A stretch of 64,000 bases of DNA from Pyronema omphalodes. Lineage: Eukaryota; Ascomycota; Pezizomycetes; Pezizales; Pyronemataceae. Location: the NCBI GenBank assembly GCA_024516155.1, contig JAJJXM010000002.1, positions 1-64,000 of the forward strand, written 5' to 3'. Under the pieces are notes generated by a model. That model had not been told where the DNA came from. It saw only the letters and a program-made list of their open reading frames with translations, and did no database searches. The position numbers and the translations under genes are program-made. Below, in pieces: positions 19,868 through 30,573 of this stretch. How positions within the stretch are numbered: the stretch's first letter is position 1; every line of letters starts with the position of its first letter.

Positions 19868-20185
19868 TTGTTTATCTATTTAAATAAATTCCTTCGTCTT
19901 CTCGATCCTCGCTACGTTCTCGCCTCCGTCTCCGTCTTCCGGCTTCGCTTCGTGAAGACCGCCCTCGTCACGACACCCTGCCCTCGCTTCGCTACCGAGC
20001 CTCCCTCCGGTGACACCTCTTGCCCCTAAACACGGAGCATCGAGGAACTGCTGCACGACACAGTTCCCGATATCCTACGTTGGCGCTGTCTCAGAGTCCC
20101 TGTCCCCCGATCGAGTCCCTCGTCTCCGATTGCGAGCCCCCGGGTTCCCCGCTCCCCCGTCGAACCCCCGCGCTCCCGTTACAAC

Positions 20186-20195
20186 ATAACTGAGT
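20186..20195 (+). promoter_or_regulatory. Self-priming primer-binding site of element 2
   Basis: ATAACTGAGT lies 2 nt after the LTR end, the usual spacing left for integrase 3' processing. It complements the LTR self-primer over 10 nt. No tRNA-type TGG start is present. Confidence 0.75.
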
Positions 20196-20270
20196 TATCA
20201 AGCATCCGTCGGCTCTGCCTCCTCTCCCTTGATTACTCTTCGACTTCCCCCTCCGTTCCTCCCTTCGTCC

Positions 20271-20441
20271 ATGCTCCATAACCTCTGGTTTTACCAATTC
20301 GCCAAACTCGTACCTGAATTCCTTTCCCTCGGTATCCCCGCTATCGTCGACGAAATCGAGATAGCCCGCCAGCTCGGAATCGAATTCTCGGCTACCCGAA
20401 TCACGTTCGACGACACAAAACTCACCTGGCACTTACGATAA
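20271..20441 (+). CDS. Leader ORF upstream of gag, element 2
   Basis: A 56-residue frame ending 16 nt before the gag ATG. It begins M-L-H-N-L-W-F-Y-Q-F-A-K-L-V and continues with a mixed hydrophobic/acidic helix-like stretch (A-I-V-D-E-I-E-I-A-R-Q-L-G-I). Codon use (CTC, ATC, GCC, TTC) resembles gag and pol rather than random sequence. It could be a translated uORF that tunes Gag, or an eroded N-terminal piece. No known family is recognised. Confidence 0.35.
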   Translation: MLHNLWFYQFAKLVPEFLSLGIPAIVDEIEIARQLGIEFSATRITFDDTKLTWHLR

Positions 20442-20457
20442 ATCGCCAACCCCAAAC

Positions 20458-21585
20458 ATGGACGATCAAGAAATCGTCATCGCGCTGTTCCTGAACGCAG
20501 CGCAAAGGGACGAGATCAATAGAGACCCCACAAAATTAAAAGATCTCCGTAATGCAGTCGAGGACTACAAACGAGACTGCCAGAAATTGACCGATCTCCA
20601 GGCAGAATTGACAGATTCCAGGAAGGACAACTCGGATTACGCAAAACGAATCTCCGACCTGGAACGGGATCTCGGATCCGCAAATACTACAATTCGCCTG
20701 CTACAATCGATCACGGAAAAATCGGCCTCCCCCTCGATGAGACCGATCGAGCTCCCCCACCCGCCCGAATTCACCGGAGACCGAAAGGAACTCCCCAACT
20801 TCGTCTCCAAGGTTAGGTCCAAGTTGGCTGGAGACTCAGCCCGCTTCACCGACGACCAACATAAGCTCCGCTACCTCTACGGTTACCTGAAAGGAAACGC
20901 ACAAAATCAGGTCCAACCCTACGTACTCACGGACAAAATCAATCTAAAAGACGCCGAAGAACTGATCACCATCCTTGAGTCCGCCTTCGGAGACCCAGAC
21001 CAGGTCGGCACCGCCTCGATGGAGCTCGACAAACTAAACCAGGGCAATAAAGAATTCAGCGTATACTATGCCGAATTTCAACGAATCATGGCCATCCTCA
21101 ACTTCGACGCAAACGCAAAAAAGGCTGCCCTAAAGAGAGGACTCTCGAGAGAATTACAATCGAGCCTCGTCTACCAAGCGGACGAACCACAAGACTTCAC
21201 CAAGTTCGTCGAACTCTGCCAAAAGCTGGACTACCGGCTCAGAGCCCACGGCACCCTTTCCAAACGAACAATTCCGACGCTCACCCCACGCACTCTCCCT
21301 ACAGCCACTCGACCATCAGCTCACCCAACAAACTCGAATAGTGGCAACTACGGCTCCGCACCCATGGACCTCTCTGCATCGCAGAAAGCCCAGAATCAAC
21401 GCCGCCGGGACGAGCGAATGGCAAAGGGGTTATGCCTCTACTGTGGGTCGGCAGACCACTTCAAAAACGACTGCCCCTCCCTAGCAGCGAACACCTCTCG
21501 GAAGTTACGTCTCGCCGCCGCGGACCTCCTATCACCCCCCCAGGAAACCTCCTCTATCCCCAGCCCCGAGGAGGGAAAAGAATAG
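20458..21585 (+). CDS. gag: Gag of Gypsy element 2
   Basis: 375 residues from an ATG in good context. Residues ~35-95 are coiled-coil-like (heptads of L, R, D, E). The capsid region follows (F-T-G-D-R-K-E-L-P-N-F, Y-Y-A-E-F-Q-R). A CCHC knuckle, C-L-Y-C-G-S-A-D-H-F-K-N-D-C, is near the C-terminus. The protein forms the particle shell. The last codons read GAG GGA AAA GAA TAG, placing a slippery heptamer directly before the stop. Confidence 0.93.
   Translation: MDDQEIVIALFLNAAQRDEINRDPTKLKDLRNAVEDYKRDCQKLTDLQAELTDSRKDNSDYAKRISDLERDLGSANTTIRLLQSITEKSASPSMRPIELPHPPEFTGDRKELPNFVSKVRSKLAGDSARFTDDQHKLRYLYGYLKGNAQNQVQPYVLTDKINLKDAEELITILESAFGDPDQVGTASMELDKLNQGNKEFSVYYAEFQRIMAILNFDANAKKAALKRGLSRELQSSLVYQADEPQDFTKFVELCQKLDYRLRAHGTLSKRTIPTLTPRTLPTATRPSAHPTNSNSGNYGSAPMDLSASQKAQNQRRRDERMAKGLCLYCGSADHFKNDCPSLAANTSRKLRLAAADLLSPPQETSSIPSPEEGKE
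21573..21579 (+). promoter_or_regulatory. GGGAAAA slippery heptamer for -1 frameshifting, element 2
   Basis: In the gag frame it reads G-GGA-AAA two codons before the stop. A -1 slip continues as R-I-V-H-H-Q-P-V-G, which is the open pol frame. Confidence 0.88.
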
Positions 21586-24500
21586 TCCACCATCAGCCCG
21601 TTGGCCCTCCTGGTGGACCTGCCCCGGCCTCTTCGTTCCCCTCGTCCCAAAATAAACTCTACGTATCAGCAAGTTCCCTATCAATTAGTCAAGAAAATGA
21701 AATGGATGGTAGTCATTTAGTCGTACCCTGCACTTTGACCAACCGTGACATCAAAATTGATACCCGTGCCCTTGTTGATTGTGGTTGTACGGGACTCTCC
21801 TTCATGAATGAGACCTTCGCTCGCCAGCACAATCTCCCCCGCTACCAGTTAAAATCCCCAAAAATAGTTGAAGTGATAGACGGTCGCCCAATCTCCTCCG
21901 GCGACATCACAGAATATGTGAGGATCCCATGCACCATCGGTGATCACCACGAAATCCTGACCGCCTACTTAACCTCCCTCGGTCACTACCCCCTCGTCCT
22001 CGGGATCCCTTGGTTGAAGAAGCATGACGTTACCATCAACTTCGCAACCAACGACATCCAATTCCGCTCCCCTAACTGCCTGCCCCACCGCACCGCCGTC
22101 AAGGCACCCCCAATCAAGGGCTTACCACCAGATCGACGAAACAAAATCTGCGCAATCTCAGCCACGACGTTCAAAAGAATCGTCAGGAACAATAACCAAC
22201 GATACGGTAACGTCGAACCCTTTCACCTATCCCTAAACGAAATCAACATGGCCCTACGAGACCCTGCGGACGCCAAACCAGACTTAAAGACCATCGTTCC
22301 CACCGAATACCACGAGTTCCTGGAAATTTTCGAAAAGGTTAACGCCGACAAACTACCCCCACACCGCCCCTGTGACCACAAAATCCCGCTCGAGGACGGA
22401 TTCAAACCTCCGTTCGGACCACTCTACTCCCTCTCACGTCCGGAACTGGAAGAACTCAAGAGGTGGATAGACGAAAATATGAGCAAAGGATTCATACGAA
22501 CGTCCTCCTCCCCGGCCGCCGCCCCAATCCTATTCGTCCGTAAAGGTGATGGCTCCCTACGCCTCGTAGTGGACTATCGCGGGATAAACGAGGGCACCAT
22601 CAAAAATCGCTACCCCCTCCCCTTAATGCAGGATACGCTGATGAACCTGTCCCGAGCAAAGTGGTTCACAAAGCTTGATATTCGAGGGGCCTACAACCTC
22701 ATCCGAATGGCGGAGGGAGAGGAGTGGAAGACCGCCTTTCGCACCCGCTACGGCCTCTTCGAATCCTTGGTAATGCCGTTCGGGCTAACCAACGCTCCCG
22801 CAACCTTCCAAAATTTCATCAACGACACCTTAGCACCCTATCTGGACCGCTTCTGCACGGCATACCTAGACGACACCCTAATCTACTCCGACACGCTCGA
22901 AGAGCACCAGCAACACGTCGCCATGGTCCTGGAAGCTTTCCGAAAAGCGGGCCTCCACCTAAAACCCGAAAAGTGCGAATTTCACCAGCAGCAGGTCAAA
23001 TACCTTGGCCTGATCATCAGCACGGAAGGCATCAAGATGGACCCAGAAAAAATCACCGCAGTGAGAGAATGGGACCCACCAAAAAACCTCAAAGACGTCC
23101 GCGCCTTCCTCGGTTTCGCCAATTTTTATCGCCGCTTTGTACGGAACTATTCGAAAATCGTGCAACCCCTCACCCTCCTGACACGAAAAGGAGTACCGTT
23201 TGCGTGGGACAGCCCACAACAACAGGCTTTCGACGAACTCAAAGCAACCTTCACCTCCGCACCAGTCCTCGCCCGCTTCGACCCCGATCGGGACGTCATA
23301 GTAGAAACGGATGCCTCCGACTTCGTATCGGCTGGCGTCCTATCACAGTACGATGCTAACGACGTTCTACATCCCGTGGCTTATTTCTCAAAAAAGCACT
23401 CCCCCGCGGAGTGTAACTACGACATCTACGACAAGGAGTTGATGGCAATTGTCCGAGCATTCGAGGAGTGGCGGCCAGAACTACAATCGGTCATCAACCC
23501 TGTGCGGGTTCTGTCCGACCACAAAAATTTGGAATACTTCACGACGACCAAGCTCCTCAACAGGCGTCAAGCCCGGTGGTCGCAATTCCTCTCACAGTTC
23601 AACTTTAAGATCGTCTATCGCCCCGGAACTGCGGGAGGAAAACCAGATGCTCTAACCAGGCGATCCGGAGATCTGCCCAAGGAAGGGGATGACCGCTCTC
23701 TGGCTAATCATACAACAGTGCTCAAACCAGAAAACATCCTCCTACACACCTCCGCCGCCACCGTTTCGCCCCTTTCGCCCCACCGCCCCGAGCACCCCGC
23801 CCCTACACCCCGTCCCGATGCACCGCTCCTACAGCGACTCTTCCTCGACGCCTACGCCGCCGACCCCTTTCCCAACAGAGTACTACAGATGCTCAACGAC
23901 GGAACCAAGCACTGTAGGGACATCACACTCGCCGAGTGCGAAAGACAAGACAACCACCTCCTCTACCGTCGCCGAATTTGGGTCCCCGACCACGAGCCCC
24001 TCAAACTACACCTCTTAAAACAACACCACGACACACCCATCGCCGGACACCCAGGAAGGTCCAAAACGCTCGAGCTGTTGCTAAGGACCTACACTTGGCC
24101 CAACATGCGTAAAGACGTGGACCGTTACACCCGGAATTGTCACATCTGCCAACGCTCCAAGCCCAACAGACACGCCCCCTTTGGTGTCCTCCGCCCCCTA
24201 CCCATTCCCGACCGACCGTGGCAAGACATCTCGATGGACTTTGTCACCGGGCTACCCTGGTCCAACGGAAACGATGCTATCTGGGTTGTCGTGGACCGTT
24301 TAACAAAAGAAAGACACTTTGTAGCCTGCCAGACCAACGTCGACGCAAAAGAACTCGCCAACCTGTTCGTCAAACACATCTTTCGACTCCACGGCTTACC
24401 CCTAACGATAATCTCCGATCGAGGCCGCAGTTCTCCGCCCTTTTCTGGAAACACCTCTGCCGTCGACTGGGAATCGAACCTCGGTTGTCGACCGCCTTCC

Positions 24501-25300
24501 ACCCTCAAACGGACGGCCAGACCGAGCGGATGAACGCAACCATGGAGCAATACCTGAGAGCTCACGTAAACTACTTACAGGACGACTGGGCAGAATGGCT
24601 CCCCCTGGCAGAGTTCGCCGCCAACAACCATGCGTCCGAAACCACCGGTTCCTCCCCCTTTTTCGCCAACAAAGGATTCGACCCCCGCTGCCAGTTCGAC
24701 CTGACGCCCGCCGCCACAAACGACACCAACGACCGCCGCGCTCTGGCCACATCCAAAATCCTCTCGGAGATCCACGACCATCTACGATCCGAAATAACTC
24801 GGGCCAATCTCCGCCATCAAGACAACGCCGACAAGCACCGCCTACCTTCACCGAACTACCAGGTGGGTGACCTCGTATGGCTAGACGCCAGGAATTGGAA
24901 GACCAGACGCCCCTCCAAAAAACTCGACAGTAAACGTCACGGTCCCTTCAAGGTAACCGCGAAGATATCCCCCTACACTTATCGTCTCGAGATTCCGACC
25001 ACAATGAAATGTCACGACGTGTACCACGTATCCCTCCTCGAACCCGCCGCCAACGATCCGTACCCCGGGCAACACCCCGAACCCCCTCCACCGATAGAAA
25101 TCGACGGCGAGAACGAATACTTTATCGAGGCAATCCTAGACTCCCGAATCCATCGCCGCAAACTACAATACATGGTGAAATGGGTAGGGTATGACTTACC
25201 GGAATGGGAACCAGCCGAGCTACACACCGATAGCCAAGCCGTCGACACCTTCCACGAAAAATACCCTGACAAACCAGGCCCCCTACAATCGACAGCCTAA
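21579..25300 (+). pseudogene. pol: Pol of Gypsy element 2 (protease, RT, RNase H, integrase, chromodomain), one frameshift
   Basis: Protease active site is D-C-G-C-T-G. Reverse transcriptase has L-D-I-R-G-A-Y, F-G-L-T-N-A-P and Y-L-D-D. RNase H has E-T-D-A-S-D and K-E-L-M-A-I. Integrase has an H-H...C-H-I-C zinc site and the start of its core (S-M-D-F-V-T-G, I-I-S-D-R-G). Near 24425 the frame is lost directly after S-D-R-G and closes at 24533. The remaining integrase (F-S-A-L-F-W-K, D-G-Q-T-E-R) and a C-terminal chromodomain (Y-F-I-E-A-I-L-D to F-H-E-K-Y-P) continue in the neighbouring frame to 25300. The pattern fits loss of one C in a run. With otherwise open frames and identical LTRs this is a very recent lesion or a sequencing error. 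Confidence 0.92.
21585..21618 (+). promoter_or_regulatory. Frameshift-stimulating stem-loop, element 2
   Basis: GTCCACCA, an 18-nt loop, then TGGTGGAC: a perfect 8-bp stem starting 5 nt after the slippery heptamer. Confidence 0.8.
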
Positions 25301-25330
25301 GATCCTACCTCGCCGGAGCTCGCGCCAAAC

Positions 25331-25340
25331 AGGGGGATCC
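25331..25340 (+). promoter_or_regulatory. Polypurine tract of Gypsy element 2
   Basis: AGGGGGATCC directly precedes the 3' LTR, the expected plus-strand primer site. Confidence 0.65.
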
Positions 25341-25904
25341 TGTCACGGCTCGCCTCATACGCCATCACTCGGCGCCTTCCCCCCCGCCCCGCGTCACGAA
25401 TTATCACTCGGTCCTCCGCAGAGCTTACCCGAGCGCCCGCAATTGTGCGAACAGCGACCGAGTGAGTTTAGCAAAAGCAGTCACACGCATTTAGTTTCTT
25501 GGTATCTAAGAGGAGGAAAGATGTATATAAGAGGACTTATCCTCCCTGCGTTCTGTTTTGTTTTCCTTTTCTTTCCTCACTCAGTTATTTGTTTATCTAT
25601 TTAAATAAATTCCTTCGTCTTCTCGATCCTCGCTACGTTCTCGCCTCCGTCTCCGTCTTCCGGCTTCGCTTCGTGAAGACCGCCCTCGTCACGACACCCT
25701 GCCCTCGCTTCGCTACCGAGCCTCCCTCCGGTGACACCTCTTGCCCCTAAACACGGAGCATCGAGGAACTGCTGCACGACACAGTTCCCGATATCCTACG
25801 TTGGCGCTGTCTCAGAGTCCCTGTCCCCCGATCGAGTCCCTCGTCTCCGATTGCGAGCCCCCGGGTTCCCCGCTCCCCCGTCGAACCCCCGCGCTCCCGT
25901 TACA
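25341..25904 (+). repeat. 3' LTR of Gypsy element 2 (564 bp)
   Basis: Same length as and apparently identical to 19620-20183. Confidence 0.95.
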
Positions 25905-25909
25905 ACGAG
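25905..25909. repeat. ACGAG target duplication, right of Gypsy element 2
   Basis: Matches 19615-19619. Confidence 0.88.
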
Positions 25910-25990
25910 GACAGGAAAAACGGATTTAGTTTCCCGCATAGGCCTTAAAGGCCTCGAACGGTGTATGATTAAAATCAAAATCAAATCAAA
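25910..25990 (+). other. LINE 3' end with TCAAA-type tail
   Basis: Last 81 bp of the LINE. It includes a near-palindromic GGCCTTAAAGGCC segment that could form a 3' stem, then a tail of TCAAA/TCAAAA units ending at the right 14-bp duplication. Confidence 0.8.
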
Positions 25991-26004
25991 CCGGTCCTTG
26001 TCCT
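25991..26004. repeat. Right 14-bp target-site duplication of the LINE
   Basis: Exact match to 10620-10633. Confidence 0.9.
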
Positions 26005-27191
26005 ACTACAAGACCGGTTTACGACTGAGACCGTATGAAAAGAACCATTGCGAGCTCTGCAGTCGATAGTAGCTCTATTATTAATCCTGAAATTTGGTGT
26101 CTTCGGTGCTCTTCACTGATATTCAATGATTTCATTTATAGCCATTTTATGGTAGTTGACAGTTCATTAACTACAGATTCTAAAGCTCTGCTATAGCTCT
26201 TCATAAGTTATGTCTTTGCTCACCGTGGAGTAGCATAGTATCATGTTTCTCCACAAAAACCATGTGCCTTCCCTCAATGAAAAACGTGTAGACCCAGCAT
26301 GTGATATATTATAGACCCAGCACAGATACAGCATAGAGATTAGTGTATACAGTAGTTTGAACAAAAGTATAGTCAGTAGTGTAGGTAGCAGTGTAGACAG
26401 CAGTGTATGTCATCGTGTAAATAAAGTGTAACAGGGGGGGTAAAATTACCTCTTCGTACCCTTACTGGACCTCACTCTTTTCATTCATTACCTCAGCATG
26501 CAATATTTCAGAGAGTGTTATTCTGGATGAAGACATTCTGAAGTGTAATAAAGCTCAAGTCAGCATTCTCTAACCGCAGATGTGGAGTAACTGAGCACAG
26601 GGAGTCATGCCAAATAACTCTAGCTGGGCAGAACATTCAAACAATTCTACGGGTTTTGCAGAGGTGTTTTAGGCCTGAGCTGAATAATAGAAGGGCATTC
26701 CTGACACGACCCAGATTTCTTCACTAATTAGATACTCCGGCTCCCTGTTTGAATCGATTATAGCTGCCTCTGGAGCTTACAGCCCCTTTGGTGGGCCCTT
26801 CTACTGATTCTCTCATCTGCCCCTTGAGGCTGTTATGTACCACAGCCAGCTTTTTCATGAAGGATAATTACCCGTTTCATAGTTTTTGGCCATACAGCCG
26901 ACCTGTTTCTCTTCTTGCAATCAACTTAACAAACCGATGCCTTGTGCATCTTATATTATCACTTTTTTTTCCTCGCTCGATCCCCGCTGAGTCCTGGGCC
27001 CGAGCTGCTACGAGTCCCATGCGATTACACCGCCACTCCTTATTTCTCCCCACAATATACAGCAAATCCTTCACAGGCTTCTCTATTCATATACGATGTG
27101 AACTTGAAGCACTGGCGTCGCAAAACCCAGACCAAATGAGTTGAGTTAAACCTGCCATCATTATCCTCTGATTTTTGCGGGGTTCCAACAT

Positions 27192-27209
27192 CCCCCCCCC
27201 CCCCCCCCC
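27192..27209. repeat. Poly-C run of 18
   Basis: Uninterrupted cytosines. A second run of 17 lies at 54292-54308. Run length may be imprecise in the assembly. Confidence 0.9.
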
Positions 27210-30200
27210 TCTGGGCAGCCATAAGCTTCTCAAAAGCAACAGTCAGGAGGGAAAGACGGCCTTTATGAATGCCCCTATAAAACAGTCAAATTCACTAGTT
27301 GCCTAATTCCAGTCGGTAATTTATCTTGGAACACTCGCTCTGGCTTGATCGATGAACTTTGAAATGCCGTTGGTTCAGGACCATTGTATGCCGACCCCGG
27401 ATATTGCATAATGTTGGTTGTCGCTTCCTGACAGTTTCCCATCCATTCATCCCAAACTCTCGGCAGTCACGAGTTGTTATGACAACTTTGTAACTGGAGG
27501 TTATTTTTCGGCCCCAAAAATCCTCCGTGAGACCGACCGAAATGCCGAGCATGAAAGCCCCCGAATATTGTAGTCATCATCAGACCACAACTGAATTAAC
27601 TCCGTTGATCCAAACACCGAACTTCTTGGTGATCGGATGTGAGTAATCCGCGACCGGTTTCTTATGGCTCCTGTTAGATGTCTCTAGTTACTGAGACTAA
27701 GTAGTTTATTTCCCGAGACTCCCTACGCTGCGAGGCTGAGGCTGATGCTGATACATGGAGAATGATTTGACAGATAGCCGAGACGGAAGAATTCCGCCCA
27801 GGCCCAGCATGGCTTTCACTTTGTCTCTTTGTCACCCCGCAGAAATGCCGTATCCCCGCGGCCCCGCAACCCCGCAATCCCCGCAAAATCAGGTACGGGA
27901 TTTGGTTTACCGAAGGTCCAACCCACAATCCATTGGCTTCGGGAGCGGTTATCCGAGTCCGTTCTCCGAGGGTTTCAGTTTTGCGTCGTTGAAAGTAGAA
28001 TGTGAAATGAACGAAATTACATCTAACCTAATCCAGAAACACAGGTCACGCATGAGGTGCAACTGTGAACTGCATACATACGCGTTTGCTTAGGCCGCGC
28101 GCGGAAAGCTTGTGTTGGGCAATGGCGGCTATAGTAGTGATGTTTCGGTTTCGACGATCATGGATTATCAGTCGTACCATAGCGTGATCCGCATATACCG
28201 TAAAACCGCATGGCAGAATCGTCAACGCAAAGACCGTAAGTTGATGGAATTGCAGATCATAACAAAGAAGTCGCCGTCCAGAAGGAAAGAATATGCAAAG
28301 AAAGCTATAAGACTACCGGTATAACAAGGTCCTTAGCTACATGGTCCCATAGTCCGGTCGACAAAGAAGCTTTCCATATCTTGGCAAAATAGAAATCACA
28401 AACGTAATAGTAATCAAGGTTCTGTAGTGCCACATGGAACTTCCTGGGAGGTGATAATTAAACGAACACAATCGGCAGTATTCCGTCCGAAATAGCGCGG
28501 TGCATATGTTGATTTCATGACGGGGCAGATGTTTCATTTGAACGGAAATTTGACGTCCGCGGAGAGGTGTGAAAAACATAGGGAATACAGTTCATGCAAT
28601 ATTTCATAGTACAATATCTAGAAAGCCATCAAAGAGGTTCCATGTGTCTCGACAAACAGAATCACTAACACAGTCGAGATGAGGATGTTAAAACTGCGGG
28701 CGGGATGCGGGCAACACGTCGACCGCATTAGTGGCGGCCAGCGAGATGGGATGTGAAGCGAGGATCGATCGTCTCACGAACGCCACATGCTTCTAGAGAT
28801 ATGCGCCAAGTTCTGGGCAGCATGTGTAGTTCGTTTAGGAAATACAAAGCTTATTTTCATCTTGGCTAGTTGACAATTCTAAGGTGCGGACGGACGGAAT
28901 TTTCTTGCACCCGCTGGCCATGCTAAGGTAGACGTCGATATATTCAGCGAGCTTATGCTGGCGAGACCGTTAAAGGCGTGTATATACGTGGCGAGAGGCA
29001 AAGAAAATACTCTAGTCGCTTATTCCAAAGCCTTGGAGTGCAAAGATTTTCTTTGTGAAAAATTCGAAAGAATCTCCGGTGAGAGACTGGTGTGTGTAGA
29101 GTTGGTTCATTCGGGGTCACTCGGTCCGCCCTGTACGTAGGAGCAGAGTGTCCGCAGGCGTCAAAATATGCACCCATGGTTGGTTTCAAGCCAACGATGC
29201 AGGGGATGTGACCCAAATGTTTATTCGGTGCCTCGTTTAGGAGTCCATATAGAGGGCACATCCAGCTCTTTGGTACCGGTGATCGCCAGTCGCCGGTGAT
29301 TTCTTTAGCGCATGAATTCTCTAACCAAGACCTCAACGTGCATGAAAATGACACGAATTCAAACATCGGGCAATTAATTACCCTCTTCTAAGAACGTATA
29401 GCTTCGGATGTCGGTAGGACCTGGGTAGGTGGGTAAGTGTTGAACTATTGATGAAAGTATTATGGCGTATGTACTGTATATGTACTCTATTCTACATTGA
29501 ATTGATACTCATGTACATGTGTGGGTCCACCATTCAATATTCTATTACAGATTGACAGACGGGATAGTGCCGTTGCATCCACATATTTGCCGCATCGTGA
29601 AAATGCCTCGTTATGACGAGTTGTGTTGCGTTGATGAGAGAATTGTTGTAATTGACTCGCGATTCGCATCATGGGATTCATCATCGCGGGTACAGAACGG
29701 ATGCCCGCAGACGTTGCACGGCCCGAAGCACAGCCTCGTCATGACTGTACGCATGGGCTATGGATTACTCAGTGGGCTACTAGAGGATTACTCACCAAAG
29801 TCTGGATCTGAGCGGCGATGATGCGGATAGATTAGATCCGCAGACTGAAAGCGGCAATCTGACCGCCATACGTCACTTTGATCACTTTTCATCACTCGAT
29901 ATGCCCCTTTTGTAATAGTAGACACATAGCCTCACTCGACATCCCCCCTTCGGGAAGCCCGCTTGGCAACGTCTACTCTCGGCTGTAAGCATCCGACGAT
30001 CCCCACCCAACCATTTGCCCATCCGCCCCATGGACGCCCCCATCGAGAAGTCTGCCGCTGCTGGCCGAACTCGGTCCTTCAACCGTCAAACTCAAACATC
30101 CAAACAAACCACCACGGTGTGAAGAAGTCCTCTCCTCGGCAGCCATAATTAGCGGTTTCAAGGCCAACCTTCCATTTCCCCACATCCGCAGCCCAACCGC

Positions 30201-30540
30201 ATATACGCAGAATTGCCGAACGTGCTGGGCAGTTCTACCGGCATAGTGCAAGACGAGCCAAGAAGCCATTCCCATCCCAAACATTTCCAAATGGAACGGC
30301 GTCCGCTTTATAATCCAAATCTGGAACAGTTGTGCATGTCACCCCTTCAGGACCACTGTCATCCGGCCGCTCGTTCCCCATTGTCGATGTTTCGTTGACT
30401 GGAAGGAACAGAGTGTAATATCGCTTCGCGGAGGTTGGTTTGACACTTGCACGTTTCGCGCCGAGGAAAGGTGACCGGGCCTCATGACCGTGATCGGTCG
30501 TGGGAACACAGACGAGATTCTATGGAGAGATCTTTGATGA

Positions 30541-30573
30541 GCTGGAGCTGGAGCTGGAGCTGGGGCTGCAGCT
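30541..30573. repeat. GCTGGA hexanucleotide microsatellite
   Basis: About five units, the last ones imperfect. Confidence 0.85.

Larger units (their letters stand above)
19620..20183 (+). repeat. 5' LTR of Gypsy element 2 (564 bp)
   Basis: Runs from TGTCAC to GTTACA and so has TG...CA ends. I find no difference from 25341-25904. It contains a TATA box and the self-primer sequence. Confidence 0.95.
19620..25904 (+). mobile_element. Gypsy element 2: chromodomain LTR retrotransposon with integrase lesion
   Basis: A 6,285-bp element inserted in the LINE 3' UTR. Order: 5' LTR, primer-binding site, leader ORF, gag, pol in the -1 frame, chromodomain, polypurine tract, 3' LTR. The LTRs look identical, so insertion is recent. 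It belongs to the same broad group as element 1 but is clearly a different family: the LTR sequences are unrelated and Gag is divergent. One base is missing in integrase. Confidence 0.95.
10634..25990 (+). mobile_element. 5'-truncated Tad-like LINE, split by two LTR retrotransposons
   Basis: The LINE itself is only about 1.42 kb, in three pieces: 10634-10922, 18566-19619 and 25910-25990. They carry the RNase H end of ORF2, a 3' UTR and an A-rich tail made of repeated TCAAA/TCAAAA units. The pieces rejoin seamlessly once each Gypsy insertion and one copy of its 5-bp duplication are removed. An ORF2 ending in RNase H plus a CCHC-like knuckle fits the fungal Tad1 clade. The 5' truncation begins directly after the left target duplication. 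It is the oldest layer of the nest. Confidence 0.9.

Noticed and set aside
19524..20029. Frames of 69-119 codons within the element 2 LTR, repeated at 25.2-25.75 kb
   Set aside because: They cross the LTR promoter and leader, have no domain, and recur only because the LTR is duplicated.
22724..23359. A 211-codon frame within element 2 reverse transcriptase
   Set aside because: It is a +1/-1 shadow of pol, rich in Arg/Pro/His.
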